Below the pieces are notes generated by a model that worked only from the letters and a program-made list of their open reading frames with translations, was not told the origin of the DNA and did not search any database. The position numbers and the translations under genes are program-made. Positions 6,013 through 12,880 of a stretch of 13,650 nucleotides of DNA are shown here, piece by piece (positions within the stretch are counted from its first letter, which is position 1; each line of letters starts with the position of its first letter). The DNA comes from Betaproteobacteria bacterium (GTDB lineage Bacteria > Pseudomonadota > Gammaproteobacteria > Burkholderiales > Burkholderiaceae_C): positions 1-13,650 of the forward strand of contig VBCQ01000475.1 in NCBI GenBank assembly GCA_005882155.1. The letters run 5' to 3'.

Positions 6013-6879
6013 GTGCTTCGTCGTCTCGCTGTTTTGCCGCAATACCTGATGCCCAAGCGGGCGCTGACCGAGCGGATGGGTGCGGCCGCATCGAAGGCGA
6101 GCGGGGCGCGAACGACGCAAGTGATCCGCTGGTTCGTTCGCCGCTACGGCGTCGACATGAGCGAAGCGGCCGATGCCGACATCACGCACTACCCGACCTT
6201 CAACGAGTTCTTCACCCGCGCGCTGAAGCCGGGCGCGCGGCCACTTGCGAAAGCCGATTTGGTGTGCCCGGTCGATGGCGCGATCAGCCAGTTCGGTGCG
6301 ATCGAGCACGATCAGATTTTTCAGGCCAAGGGCCATCACTACACGACCACCGCGCTGCTCGGAGGCGACGCTGCACTCGCTGCGCAATTCGAGCACGGCA
6401 GCTTCGCGACGCTGTACCTGAGCCCGAAGGACTATCACCGCGTGCACATGCCGTGCGACGGACGCTTGCTGCGAATGATCCATGTGCCGGGAGAGCTGTT
6501 CTCGGTCAACCCGCGCACCGCGCGCGGCGTGCCGGGGCTGTTCGCGCGCAACGAGCGCGTCGTCTGCGTGTTCGACGGCGTGCACGGGCCGTTCATCCTC
6601 GCGCTGGTCGGCGCGACCATCGTCGGCAGCATGGCGACGGTGTGGCACGGCATCGTCAACCCGCCACGCGTCGAGCAGGTGCGCGAGTGGAACTACGCCG
6701 AGCAGGTGCTCGCGTACAAGCAGGGCGACGAGATGGGCCGCTTCCTGCTCGGTTCGACGGTGGTGTTGCTGTTCCCGCCCGACGCCTTGCAGTTCAACCC
6801 GCTGTGGTCACCGGGCCGCTCGATTCGGCTCGGCGAGGCGATGGCTGACTTCAAGGACAACCGTCACGGCGCCGCGTGA
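6013..6879 (+). CDS. psd: Phosphatidylserine decarboxylase proenzyme
   Basis: The enzyme converts phosphatidylserine to phosphatidylethanolamine, the main Gram-negative membrane lipid. It is a membrane-associated proenzyme that cleaves itself to form a pyruvoyl cofactor. The 288-residue product aligns by eye with E. coli Psd throughout: TFNEFFTR, CPVDGAISQFG with catalytic D88, YLSPKDYHRVHMPCDG with H145, LFSVN, LFARNERVV, and the self-cleavage motif LLGST at 245-249. S248 should become the pyruvoyl group of the alpha chain. GTG at 6013 is chosen because it restores the conserved N-terminus (LRRLAVLPQYLMPKRALT). The ATG at 6049 would delete the first half of that motif. The C-terminus lacks the acidic extension of E. 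coli Psd. The gene follows the PLP enzyme by 28 bp, and its last 29 bases overlap a convergent lipoprotein gene. Confidence 0.93.
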   Translation: MLRRLAVLPQYLMPKRALTERMGAAASKASGARTTQVIRWFVRRYGVDMSEAADADITHYPTFNEFFTRALKPGARPLAKADLVCPVDGAISQFGAIEHDQIFQAKGHHYTTTALLGGDAALAAQFEHGSFATLYLSPKDYHRVHMPCDGRLLRMIHVPGELFSVNPRTARGVPGLFARNERVVCVFDGVHGPFILALVGATIVGSMATVWHGIVNPPRVEQVREWNYAEQVLAYKQGDEMGRFLLGSTVVLLFPPDALQFNPLWSPGRSIRLGEAMADFKDNRHGAA

Positions 6880-7333
6880 CGGCGTTGATCGTTTCGTTGT
6901 TGAACCAGAAGAAATACTGGATGCCTTCGATCTGGACTCTTTCCAGCGACACCAGCGGCGGAGTGCCGCTGGCGGTGGCGGTAGATGTCGTGCCGGCGAG
7001 TGCCGGCCGGCGCAGCCCCGGGGCCGGCGCCGACGCGGCCTTCGCAGCGCCTGCCGGTGGCGACGTGCCGTAGATCACCGGCACCATCCAGCCGAGGTGG
7101 TTGCCCCCGCCGCTGAGCAGGCAAGGCGACGGCTCGGGCGCGCCGAACACCAGGCGCCGATTCGGCTGCGCGTCGGCGATCGTGATGTCGAAGAAGGTGT
7201 TGACTGTTTCTTCATACTTGATCGGCGCGCGTGCGCGCACGACGGTGGCGGCCGGCGCTGTGTCGCGCGTGGCACAGCCGGCCAACACGACGCTGGCGAT
7301 GGCGATGGCGGTGGCGGTCGCAGTGGTTCTCAT
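6851..7333 (-). CDS. Putative lipoprotein of unknown family, 160 residues
   Basis: The N-terminus is a lipoprotein signal: a short MRTT start, an Ala/Ile/Val-rich core and the lipobox VLAGC, with lipidated C20 and then ATRD. The mature part has a fairly conserved-looking first half (IKYEETVNTFFDITIAD, NRRLVFGAPEP, GNHLGWMVPVIYG). An Ala/Pro/Gly/Thr-rich linker comes next, then a C-terminal strand pair with IQYFFWFNNETINAV. I do not recognise a named domain. ATG at 7333 has GAGGG upstream at usable spacing. The gene converges on psd, and its last 29 bases lie inside psd on the other strand. Location is probably the periplasmic face of the inner or outer membrane; the +2 residue is Ala, not Asp, so outer-membrane sorting is plausible. 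Confidence 0.7.
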   Translation of the reverse strand: MRTTATATAIAIASVVLAGCATRDTAPAATVVRARAPIKYEETVNTFFDITIADAQPNRRLVFGAPEPSPCLLSGGGNHLGWMVPVIYGTSPPAGAAKAASAPAPGLRRPALAGTTSTATASGTPPLVSLERVQIEGIQYFFWFNNETINAVTRRRDGCP

Positions 7334-7428
7334 CGGGTTCCCTCATGCTTCTGATTCGGCCGCGCACGGCGACGCTCCTTTCTCGCATAACTTGCTCGTT
7401 CTGCCAAGGGCGGACTCGTTTCGCAGTC

Positions 7429-7551
7429 GCCCAATTTGGCACGCAGGGACTGAATCAGCGCTCGGCATCGCGGCAATCGCATGCGTTCGGGCGGGCCGGC
7501 AGCGATCGGTTGCCAGTCGGGGAGCACATGGATCAGGCGGCCGACAACGGC
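7429..7551 (-). pseudogene. Possible remnant of a LysR-type regulator C-terminus
   Basis: In this minus-strand frame the intergenic sequence translates to AVVGRLIHVLPDWQPIAAG, then PPERMRLPRCRALIQSLRAK. GRL-x-x-VLPDWQP followed by a P..RALI..LR segment is the usual end of LysR effector-binding domains. About five residues of the expected P-x-W-L-V-Y-P strand are missing, and no upstream LysR sequence exists because the S9 peptidase gene ends at 7553. This looks like a decayed fragment left by a deletion or rearrangement. The match is short, and chance resemblance is possible. Nothing else is seen in the 219 bp between the flanking genes. Confidence 0.35.
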
Positions 7552-7552
7552 T

Positions 7553-9538
7553 TCACGGCTTCAGCAGCGTCGAGCGAATGAACAGGACCGTCGCATAGAA
7601 CTGGAAGTCGGCGTTCTCCTTGCGCGCGAATCCGTGGCCTTCGTTCTCGGCGCGCAAGTACCACACCGGCGTCTTGTTCTCGCGCGCCTTCGCGACGATC
7701 TGCTCGGCCTCGGTGTAAGGCACGCGCGGATCGTTCTTGCCTTGCACGACGAGCATCGGCTTGGTGATCTTGCTCGCGTTGGTCAACGGCGAGATCTGTT
7801 GCAGGAATTCGCGCATCGCCGGATCGCGCTCGTCACCGTACTCGACGCGGCGCAGATCGCGCCGATAACTCTCGGTGTTCTGCAAAAAGGTCACGAAGTT
7901 CGAGATGCCGACGACATCGATGTTGCCGGCGATTCGATCGGCGTAATTCGTCGCGACTGCGAGGCTCATGTAGCCGCCGTAGCTGCCGCCGGTGACGAGC
8001 ACGCGTGACGCGTCGAGGTTCGGCTGTGCGGCAATCCAGTCGAGCAGCGCGCCAATGTCTTTCACCGAGTCTTCGCGCTTCATGCCGTTGTCGAGCGCGA
8101 GAAAGGTCTTGCCATAGCCGCTCGAGCCGCGAACGTTGGGCTGCAAGATCGCGATGCCGAGCTCGTCGATGTAGTAGTTGTTGCGTTGCAGGAAGCCCAC
8201 CTTCGCCTGGGCTTCGGGCCCGCCGTGGATCGCGATCAGCACCGGTCGCTTGCCGGCAAAGCGCGCCGGCGGAAGGTTCAAGAGGCCGGAGATCGTGCGG
8301 CCGTCGAAGCTCTTCCAGCGAATGATTTGCGGCTCGCTGAATTGCGCGGTGTCCACACCCACGGGGGCGAACGGCTTCGTCCACTGCTCGACATCGCCGG
8401 TCTTCGGGTTCAGCGTGTGAATGAGGCTCGGCCCGTGCGGGCCGTTGATCGAGAACGCAAGCTCGGCGAGCCGGCGGTGGAACTGCGTGGTGCCGATGCT
8501 GCCGATCGGCAGCTTCGGTGCCGCGAGTTCCTTGAAACTGCGCGCGTCGAACAGACGAAGCTCGTCGCGCCCGTCGACGTTCGCATGCAGCGCAAGCAGC
8601 CTGCCGTCTTCGCTCGAGCTGCTCGCGCCGACGTCCCACGGAATGTGTTGGGTGATCGGCGTCATGCGCTGCGTCGCGAAGCGGTAGAACATCAGCTGAT
8701 GGAACTCACCGTCGCGATCGCAGAGCAGGAAGATGCCCGAGTTGTCGCGCTTGAATCCACTCGGCAGAAACACCGCGCGCTCGGTGCTGCCCGGTGCGGG
8801 CAGCACTTGCCGCGTCTTGCCGCTCGCGATGTCGAGCAGCCACAGCTGCGATTCATTGGCCGAGATGTAGCGGCCGAGCGCGATTCTCTTGTCGTCCCAC
8901 GACACGCCGCCGACGAACCAGCCGGTGCCCGGCAACTCGACGAGCTGGCGCTTGCGCTGCGGGTTCGCCGGGTCGATCAGGCGGAGCGTTTGCGTCACGC
9001 GCTCGCGGCTGCCGCCTTGCGCTGTCTTGTCCAGCGGCACCGAGCTCGTGAGCAGTCGGCTGCTGCGGTGCAGCCAACCTTGCAGGTCGTGGCGCTCGTT
9101 CGGGTTCGTCAACAACGTGACCTGCTTGGTCGCGAGGTCGAGCCGGTACAGCTGATCGGCTTCATTGCCGCCGCTGCTGCGCTCGAACACGATGTAGCGC
9201 CCGTCGCGCGGCTCGTAGGTGGCGCTGGTGACCGGGTCGGCGAAGTCGGTCAGCTGCTCGGGCTCGGCCATCGGAGCCGTCACGCGAAACAGCTGCGCGG
9301 TGTTGCCGCCGGCCTTGCGATGGGCGACCAGCATCTCGCGCCGCGTCGGATGCCAGTCGACGAAGCCGTGGCCGCGAAAGTCGGTGTACTTCTCGACTTG
9401 CTGCACGAGGCTGCGCGGAATCGGCGGAATGTCTTGCACCACCAAGTTGGGGTTGGGCGGCAGCGCACCGTCGTCGGAATTCGGCTGTGCTGCAACGGCG
9501 ACTGCGGCAAAGGCAAAGAGGAGGGCAAGTTTTTTCAT
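7553..9538 (-). CDS. Secreted S9-family (prolyl oligopeptidase-type) peptidase
   Basis: The 661-residue product is an exported serine peptidase of family S9. Residues 1-17 are a signal peptide (MKKLALLFAFAAVAVAA), so it probably acts in the periplasm. Residues about 40-390 form a beta-propeller of WD40/TolB-like repeats (VDWHPTRREMLVAHR, LWLLDIASGKTRQ, LRLFDARSFKEL). The alpha/beta-hydrolase domain follows from about 420 (PVLIAIHGGPEAQ, QPNVRGSSGYGKTF). Its triad is S519 in VTGGSYGGYMS, D603 in QGKNDPRVPY and H635 in NEGHGFARKEN. These enzymes cut short peptides, often after proline or as acylaminoacyl/dipeptidyl peptidases; the specificity here is not readable. ATG at 9538 is preferred over the in-frame GTG at 9550 because it begins a clean signal peptide. 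The SDR gene ends 8 bp upstream, so the two are probably one transcript. Confidence 0.9.
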   Translation of the reverse strand: MKKLALLFAFAAVAVAAQPNSDDGALPPNPNLVVQDIPPIPRSLVQQVEKYTDFRGHGFVDWHPTRREMLVAHRKAGGNTAQLFRVTAPMAEPEQLTDFADPVTSATYEPRDGRYIVFERSSGGNEADQLYRLDLATKQVTLLTNPNERHDLQGWLHRSSRLLTSSVPLDKTAQGGSRERVTQTLRLIDPANPQRKRQLVELPGTGWFVGGVSWDDKRIALGRYISANESQLWLLDIASGKTRQVLPAPGSTERAVFLPSGFKRDNSGIFLLCDRDGEFHQLMFYRFATQRMTPITQHIPWDVGASSSSEDGRLLALHANVDGRDELRLFDARSFKELAAPKLPIGSIGTTQFHRRLAELAFSINGPHGPSLIHTLNPKTGDVEQWTKPFAPVGVDTAQFSEPQIIRWKSFDGRTISGLLNLPPARFAGKRPVLIAIHGGPEAQAKVGFLQRNNYYIDELGIAILQPNVRGSSGYGKTFLALDNGMKREDSVKDIGALLDWIAAQPNLDASRVLVTGGSYGGYMSLAVATNYADRIAGNIDVVGISNFVTFLQNTESYRRDLRRVEYGDERDPAMREFLQQISPLTNASKITKPMLVVQGKNDPRVPYTEAEQIVAKARENKTPVWYLRAENEGHGFARKENADFQFYATVLFIRSTLLKP

Positions 9539-9546
9539 CGGGTCGC

Positions 9547-10314
9547 TCACTCGCGTATGTCGGCCACCGGCGTGCTGCCGAAATCGTCACGCCGCAAATA
9601 GGCGAGCACGCGTGCGGCGGCGTCGTGCGGCGTGGCGAGCTGACCTTGCGATTGCAAGTCCATGAACACGTGTTGCTCGGGAAAGCCGCTCGAATCGGCG
9701 GCGCGCAAATGCACTTGCATGTCGGTGTCGATGACGCCGGGTGCCAGCGCGACGATCTTCGCGCCGCTGCCGCGGTGCGCTTCGTCGAGCGCGACGGCAC
9801 GGCTGAAGTGATCCATGCCTGCTTTCACCGCGCAGTACGCGGCGCTGGCCGCCATCGGTCGGCGCCCGAGCCCCGACGAGATGTTGAGCACTTTGCAGTG
9901 GCCTTGCTCGCGCGCGCGCCAACCCAGCGTCGCACGCAGGAACGCGGCGGTCAGCAGCATCGCGGCTTCGAGACCGACGCGCAGCACGACCGACAGCTCG
10001 GCGTTCGTGCTTGCATCGAGGGGACCGACGCGCGCCAGCACGCCGGCGTTGTTGATCAACGTGACCGCGTCGCAGCGCGCCGGGTCGAACGCACCGAGCC
10101 AGAGCTCGATTTGCTCGGCCACAGAAACCGGGTCGGCGAGGTCGCGCTTCCATTGCTCGAGCCGCATCGGCACGCCGGCGGCCTTCGCGGCGAGCGCATC
10201 GCTCGCGTGGCGCGAGATGCACAGCAGCACGCTGTCGGGCAGCAGCAACTGCTCGGCGATCGCGGCGCCGATCCCACGCGATGCGCCGGTGAGGATGGTG
10301 ATGCTCGAGCTCAT
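9547..10314 (-). CDS. Short-chain dehydrogenase/reductase (SDR)
   Basis: The 255-residue product is a classical NAD(P)-dependent oxidoreductase with a Rossmann fold. The N-terminal cofactor motif is ILTGASRGIGAAIAEQLL, the NNAG motif appears in VTLINNAGVLAR, the catalytic serine in KVLNISSG, and the Y-x-x-x-K pair in AAYCAVKAGMDHF. After the active site, PGVIDTDMQ is the usual cofactor-loop segment. The R in TGASRGIG and the overall pattern suggest sepiapterin-reductase/benzil-reductase-like members that prefer NADPH, but the substrate cannot be assigned. ATG at 10314 has TAGGA upstream (TAGGAAACCCA-ATG). Longer in-frame starts only extend into non-coding sequence. It is the first gene of the minus-strand block ending at the lipoprotein, and the S9 peptidase follows after 8 bp. 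Confidence 0.85.
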   Translation of the reverse strand: MSSSITILTGASRGIGAAIAEQLLLPDSVLLCISRHASDALAAKAAGVPMRLEQWKRDLADPVSVAEQIELWLGAFDPARCDAVTLINNAGVLARVGPLDASTNAELSVVLRVGLEAAMLLTAAFLRATLGWRAREQGHCKVLNISSGLGRRPMAASAAYCAVKAGMDHFSRAVALDEAHRGSGAKIVALAPGVIDTDMQVHLRAADSSGFPEQHVFMDLQSQGQLATPHDAAARVLAYLRRDDFGSTPVADIRE

Positions 10315-10399
10315 TGGGTTTCCTACAAACAAAAGGGCGAGCCGCATTCTTGCGGCCGTGGCGACAAGGGTCAATCGAATGCGCGCGCTGCCCATTGCG

Positions 10400-10429
10400 T
10401 TGACGCGGTCGCTTGATGCGTGCGACACT
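10400..10429 (+). promoter_or_regulatory. Candidate sigma-70-type promoter for the rsgA leader
   Basis: TTGACG (10400-10405) is five of six for a -35 box. Eighteen bases later GACACT (10424-10429) is a weak -10. Transcription would begin about 50 bases before the 13-codon leader ORF. Support is by pattern only. Confidence 0.3.
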
Positions 10430-10488
10430 GCGCGCCTTCCGCACGACGCCCGCTCGTGCCCTTCGCAACCCACTCAAGGAGACGTGTC

Positions 10489-10530
10489 ATGCCCCAGCAA
10501 ACCATTGCTCCTTCGTCGGCCGCCGCCTGA
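10489..10530 (+). CDS. Candidate 13-residue leader peptide upstream of rsgA
   Basis: ATG at 10489 follows AAGGAG (10475-10480) with 8-base spacing, the best ribosome site near rsgA. It opens only 13 codons (MPQQTIAPSSAAA) before TGA. The rsgA start 184 bases downstream has no comparable site. The peptide ends in an Ser/Ala run and could be a regulatory leader, or the stub of a gene lost by deletion. No continuation of a recognisable protein is seen in any frame after the stop. The rest of 10315-10714 holds only the promoter candidate and two hairpins. Confidence 0.35.
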   Translation: MPQQTIAPSSAAA

Positions 10531-10581
10531 CGCCAGGGTTCGCGAAGCATTCTTCTTTCCTTTCGAATTCGCGTTCCGCCC

Positions 10582-10603
10582 CGCGTGACCTGAGCGTCAC
10601 GCG
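10582..10603 (+). repeat. Hairpin in the rsgA leader
   Basis: CGCGTGAC and GTCACGCG are perfect 8-bp arms with a CTGAGC loop. They lie 51 bases after the leader ORF stop. CTGAGC is repeated immediately after the stem. No T-tract follows. Confidence 0.5.
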
Positions 10604-10642
10604 CTGAGCTTCGGCGTTCCCCCGGCCATTCTCTTTTGTCTT

Positions 10643-10663
10643 CGCTGCGCAGCGCGCGCAGCG
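10643..10663 (+). repeat. Second hairpin in the rsgA leader
   Basis: CGCTGCGC and GCGCAGCG are perfect 8-bp arms with a 5-base loop, preceded by a pyrimidine run (ATTCTCTTTTGTCTT). The stem lies 51 bases before the rsgA start codon. Confidence 0.45.
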
Positions 10664-10714
10664 GCCTGTGCTCGCGCTCGCGCGACGCACCACCAACCGA
10701 ACTCATCGAACACC

Positions 10715-11803
<1,089 letters not shown>

Positions 11804-11811
11804 GGGAACTC

Positions 11812-11838
11812 ATTCCCTCTCCCTTTGGGAGAGGGAAT
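11812..11838. terminator. Hairpin between convergent genes, probable bidirectional terminator
   Basis: ATTCCCTCTCCC and GGGAGAGGGAAT are perfect 12-bp arms with a TTT loop. The stem sits in the 42-bp gap between the rsgA stop and the stop of the minus-strand lipoprotein gene. T-tracts are poor on both sides, but stem strength and position between two 3' ends support a terminator role. A short dispersed repeat is the alternative. Confidence 0.6.
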
Positions 11839-11845
11839 TAGAGGC

Positions 11846-12313
11846 CTATTCATCCACGCACGGCCCGCCCTTGTCGAAAATGATTCGCCACACCGCCGGC
11901 GCTTCCTGCCGCCAGATCGACGTGAAGCGCCCTATGCACTTCCCACCAGGATCAAACACTGGCCCGGTACTCAATGCGAGCGTTCCGGAATCAAGAACTT
12001 CGACCCGGTCGGGCTTCCACGAGAACGGCGCGGCGGGGTTGGCGTAGAAGCGCTTCCACCATGCGGCCACCGCGGCCTTCCCGCGCAGGGGCTCGGGGCC
12101 GGAGAAGAACACCGCCTCGTCCGACAGAAAGCCCGTGAATGCGGCATGGTCGCGGTCGGCCATCGTCTTGGCGAAGGCGCGTTCGGTGTCGGCCACTTGT
12201 TGCTCGAGCACCGCACGCGGTATCGCCGGCGCCGACGGTGGCGAAGCGCATGCGGCGACGATGATGCTGAAGCAGCCGGCGACGAAGCAACGCAGAGTGT
12301 TACGCATGGGCAT
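11846..12313 (-). CDS. SnoaL/NTF2-like (DUF4440-type) lipoprotein
   Basis: The 155-residue product begins with a lipoprotein signal. From MPMRNTLRCFVAGC a hydrophobic run leads to the lipobox VAAC (Cys22), then ASPPSAP. The mature part is an NTF2-like alpha+beta cone: the helix RAVLEQQVADTERAFAKTMA, the DHAAFTGFLSDEAVFFSGPE strand segment, PLRGKAAVAAWWKRFY, and strands ending RFTSIWRQ and VWRIIFDKGGP. This matches the DUF4440/SnoaL-like ketosteroid-isomerase fold, where the pocket may bind a small ligand or catalyse isomerisation. No catalytic assignment is possible. The start may be the ATG at 12313 or 12307; neither has a clear ribosome site. The gene is divergent from thpR with only 33 bp between the starts. 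Confidence 0.8.
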   Translation of the reverse strand: MPMRNTLRCFVAGCFSIIVAACASPPSAPAIPRAVLEQQVADTERAFAKTMADRDHAAFTGFLSDEAVFFSGPEPLRGKAAVAAWWKRFYANPAAPFSWKPDRVEVLDSGTLALSTGPVFDPGGKCIGRFTSIWRQEAPAVWRIIFDKGGPCVDE

Positions 12314-12346
12314 GAAGTGTAGGCAGCAGCTGAGTATGCTCGGCTC

Positions 12347-12880
12347 ATGAGTTCCACCGCTTCGACTTCGCCGGTCGCGACGGCTCGACTCTTCATCGGG
12401 CTGTGGCCCGACGATGAGGTGCGTGCCGCGCTGCTGGCGCATCGCGAGGACTGGCGCTGGCCGCCGAGCGCGGTCTGGATGGCGCCGCAGCGCCTGCACA
12501 TGACGATGCACTTTCTCGGCATGGTGCCGCGCGATCGGGTGCCGCTGTTGCGACAGGCGCTGAAGCTCGCCGTCGTTCCGTTCGACCTGTCGCTCGACCA
12601 CGGCGAGGTCTGGCACGGCGGCGTCGCGGTGCTTCGCCCGAGCGAAGTGCCGGCCGCGCTGAATGCACTGCACGACCGGCTCGCGCGTGCGCTCGAGCTC
12701 ATCGAGCAGCCGACGGTGCGGCCCGAGCTCAAGCCGCACCTCACGCTGGCCCGGCATGCCCAAGGTGCGCTGCCGCCGAAGCGCTCGGCGCAGATTCATT
12801 GGCGCGTCGCTCGCTATGCGCTCGTCGAATCGATACAGCAGCCGCCATCGCGTTACGAGGTGCTGCAGGAGTACGGCTAG
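12347..12880 (+). CDS. thpR: RNA 2',3'-cyclic phosphodiesterase (2'-5' RNA ligase family)
   Basis: The 177-residue protein belongs to the 2H phosphoesterase superfamily. ThpR/LigT enzymes hydrolyse 2',3'-cyclic phosphate RNA ends to 2'-phosphates and in vitro join tRNA halves through a reversible 2'-5' bond. Both H-x-T/S-x signatures are present: HMTM at 51-54 (RLHMTMHFLG) and HLTL at 131-134 (KPHLTLAR). They are about 80 residues apart, normal for the family. ARLFIGLWP (13-21) is the usual first strand, and the protein ends with SRYEVLQEYG, again typical. It is cytoplasmic with no signal peptide. The next gene starts at the base after its TAG and has its ribosome site (CAGGAG) inside the end of this gene, so the two are translationally coupled. 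Confidence 0.9.
   Translation: MSSTASTSPVATARLFIGLWPDDEVRAALLAHREDWRWPPSAVWMAPQRLHMTMHFLGMVPRDRVPLLRQALKLAVVPFDLSLDHGEVWHGGVAVLRPSEVPAALNALHDRLARALELIEQPTVRPELKPHLTLARHAQGALPPKRSAQIHWRVARYALVESIQQPPSRYEVLQEYG

Noticed and set aside
8186..9601. A plus-strand open frame of 471 codons antisense to the S9 peptidase
   Set aside because: The opposite strand has signal peptide, propeller and the full Ser-Asp-His triad. The plus-strand translation is compositionally biased with no domain.
10489..10607. Larger frameshifted gene beginning at the 13-codon ORF
   Set aside because: No frame after 10530 gives protein-like sequence of useful length before rsgA, so only the short leader ORF is proposed.
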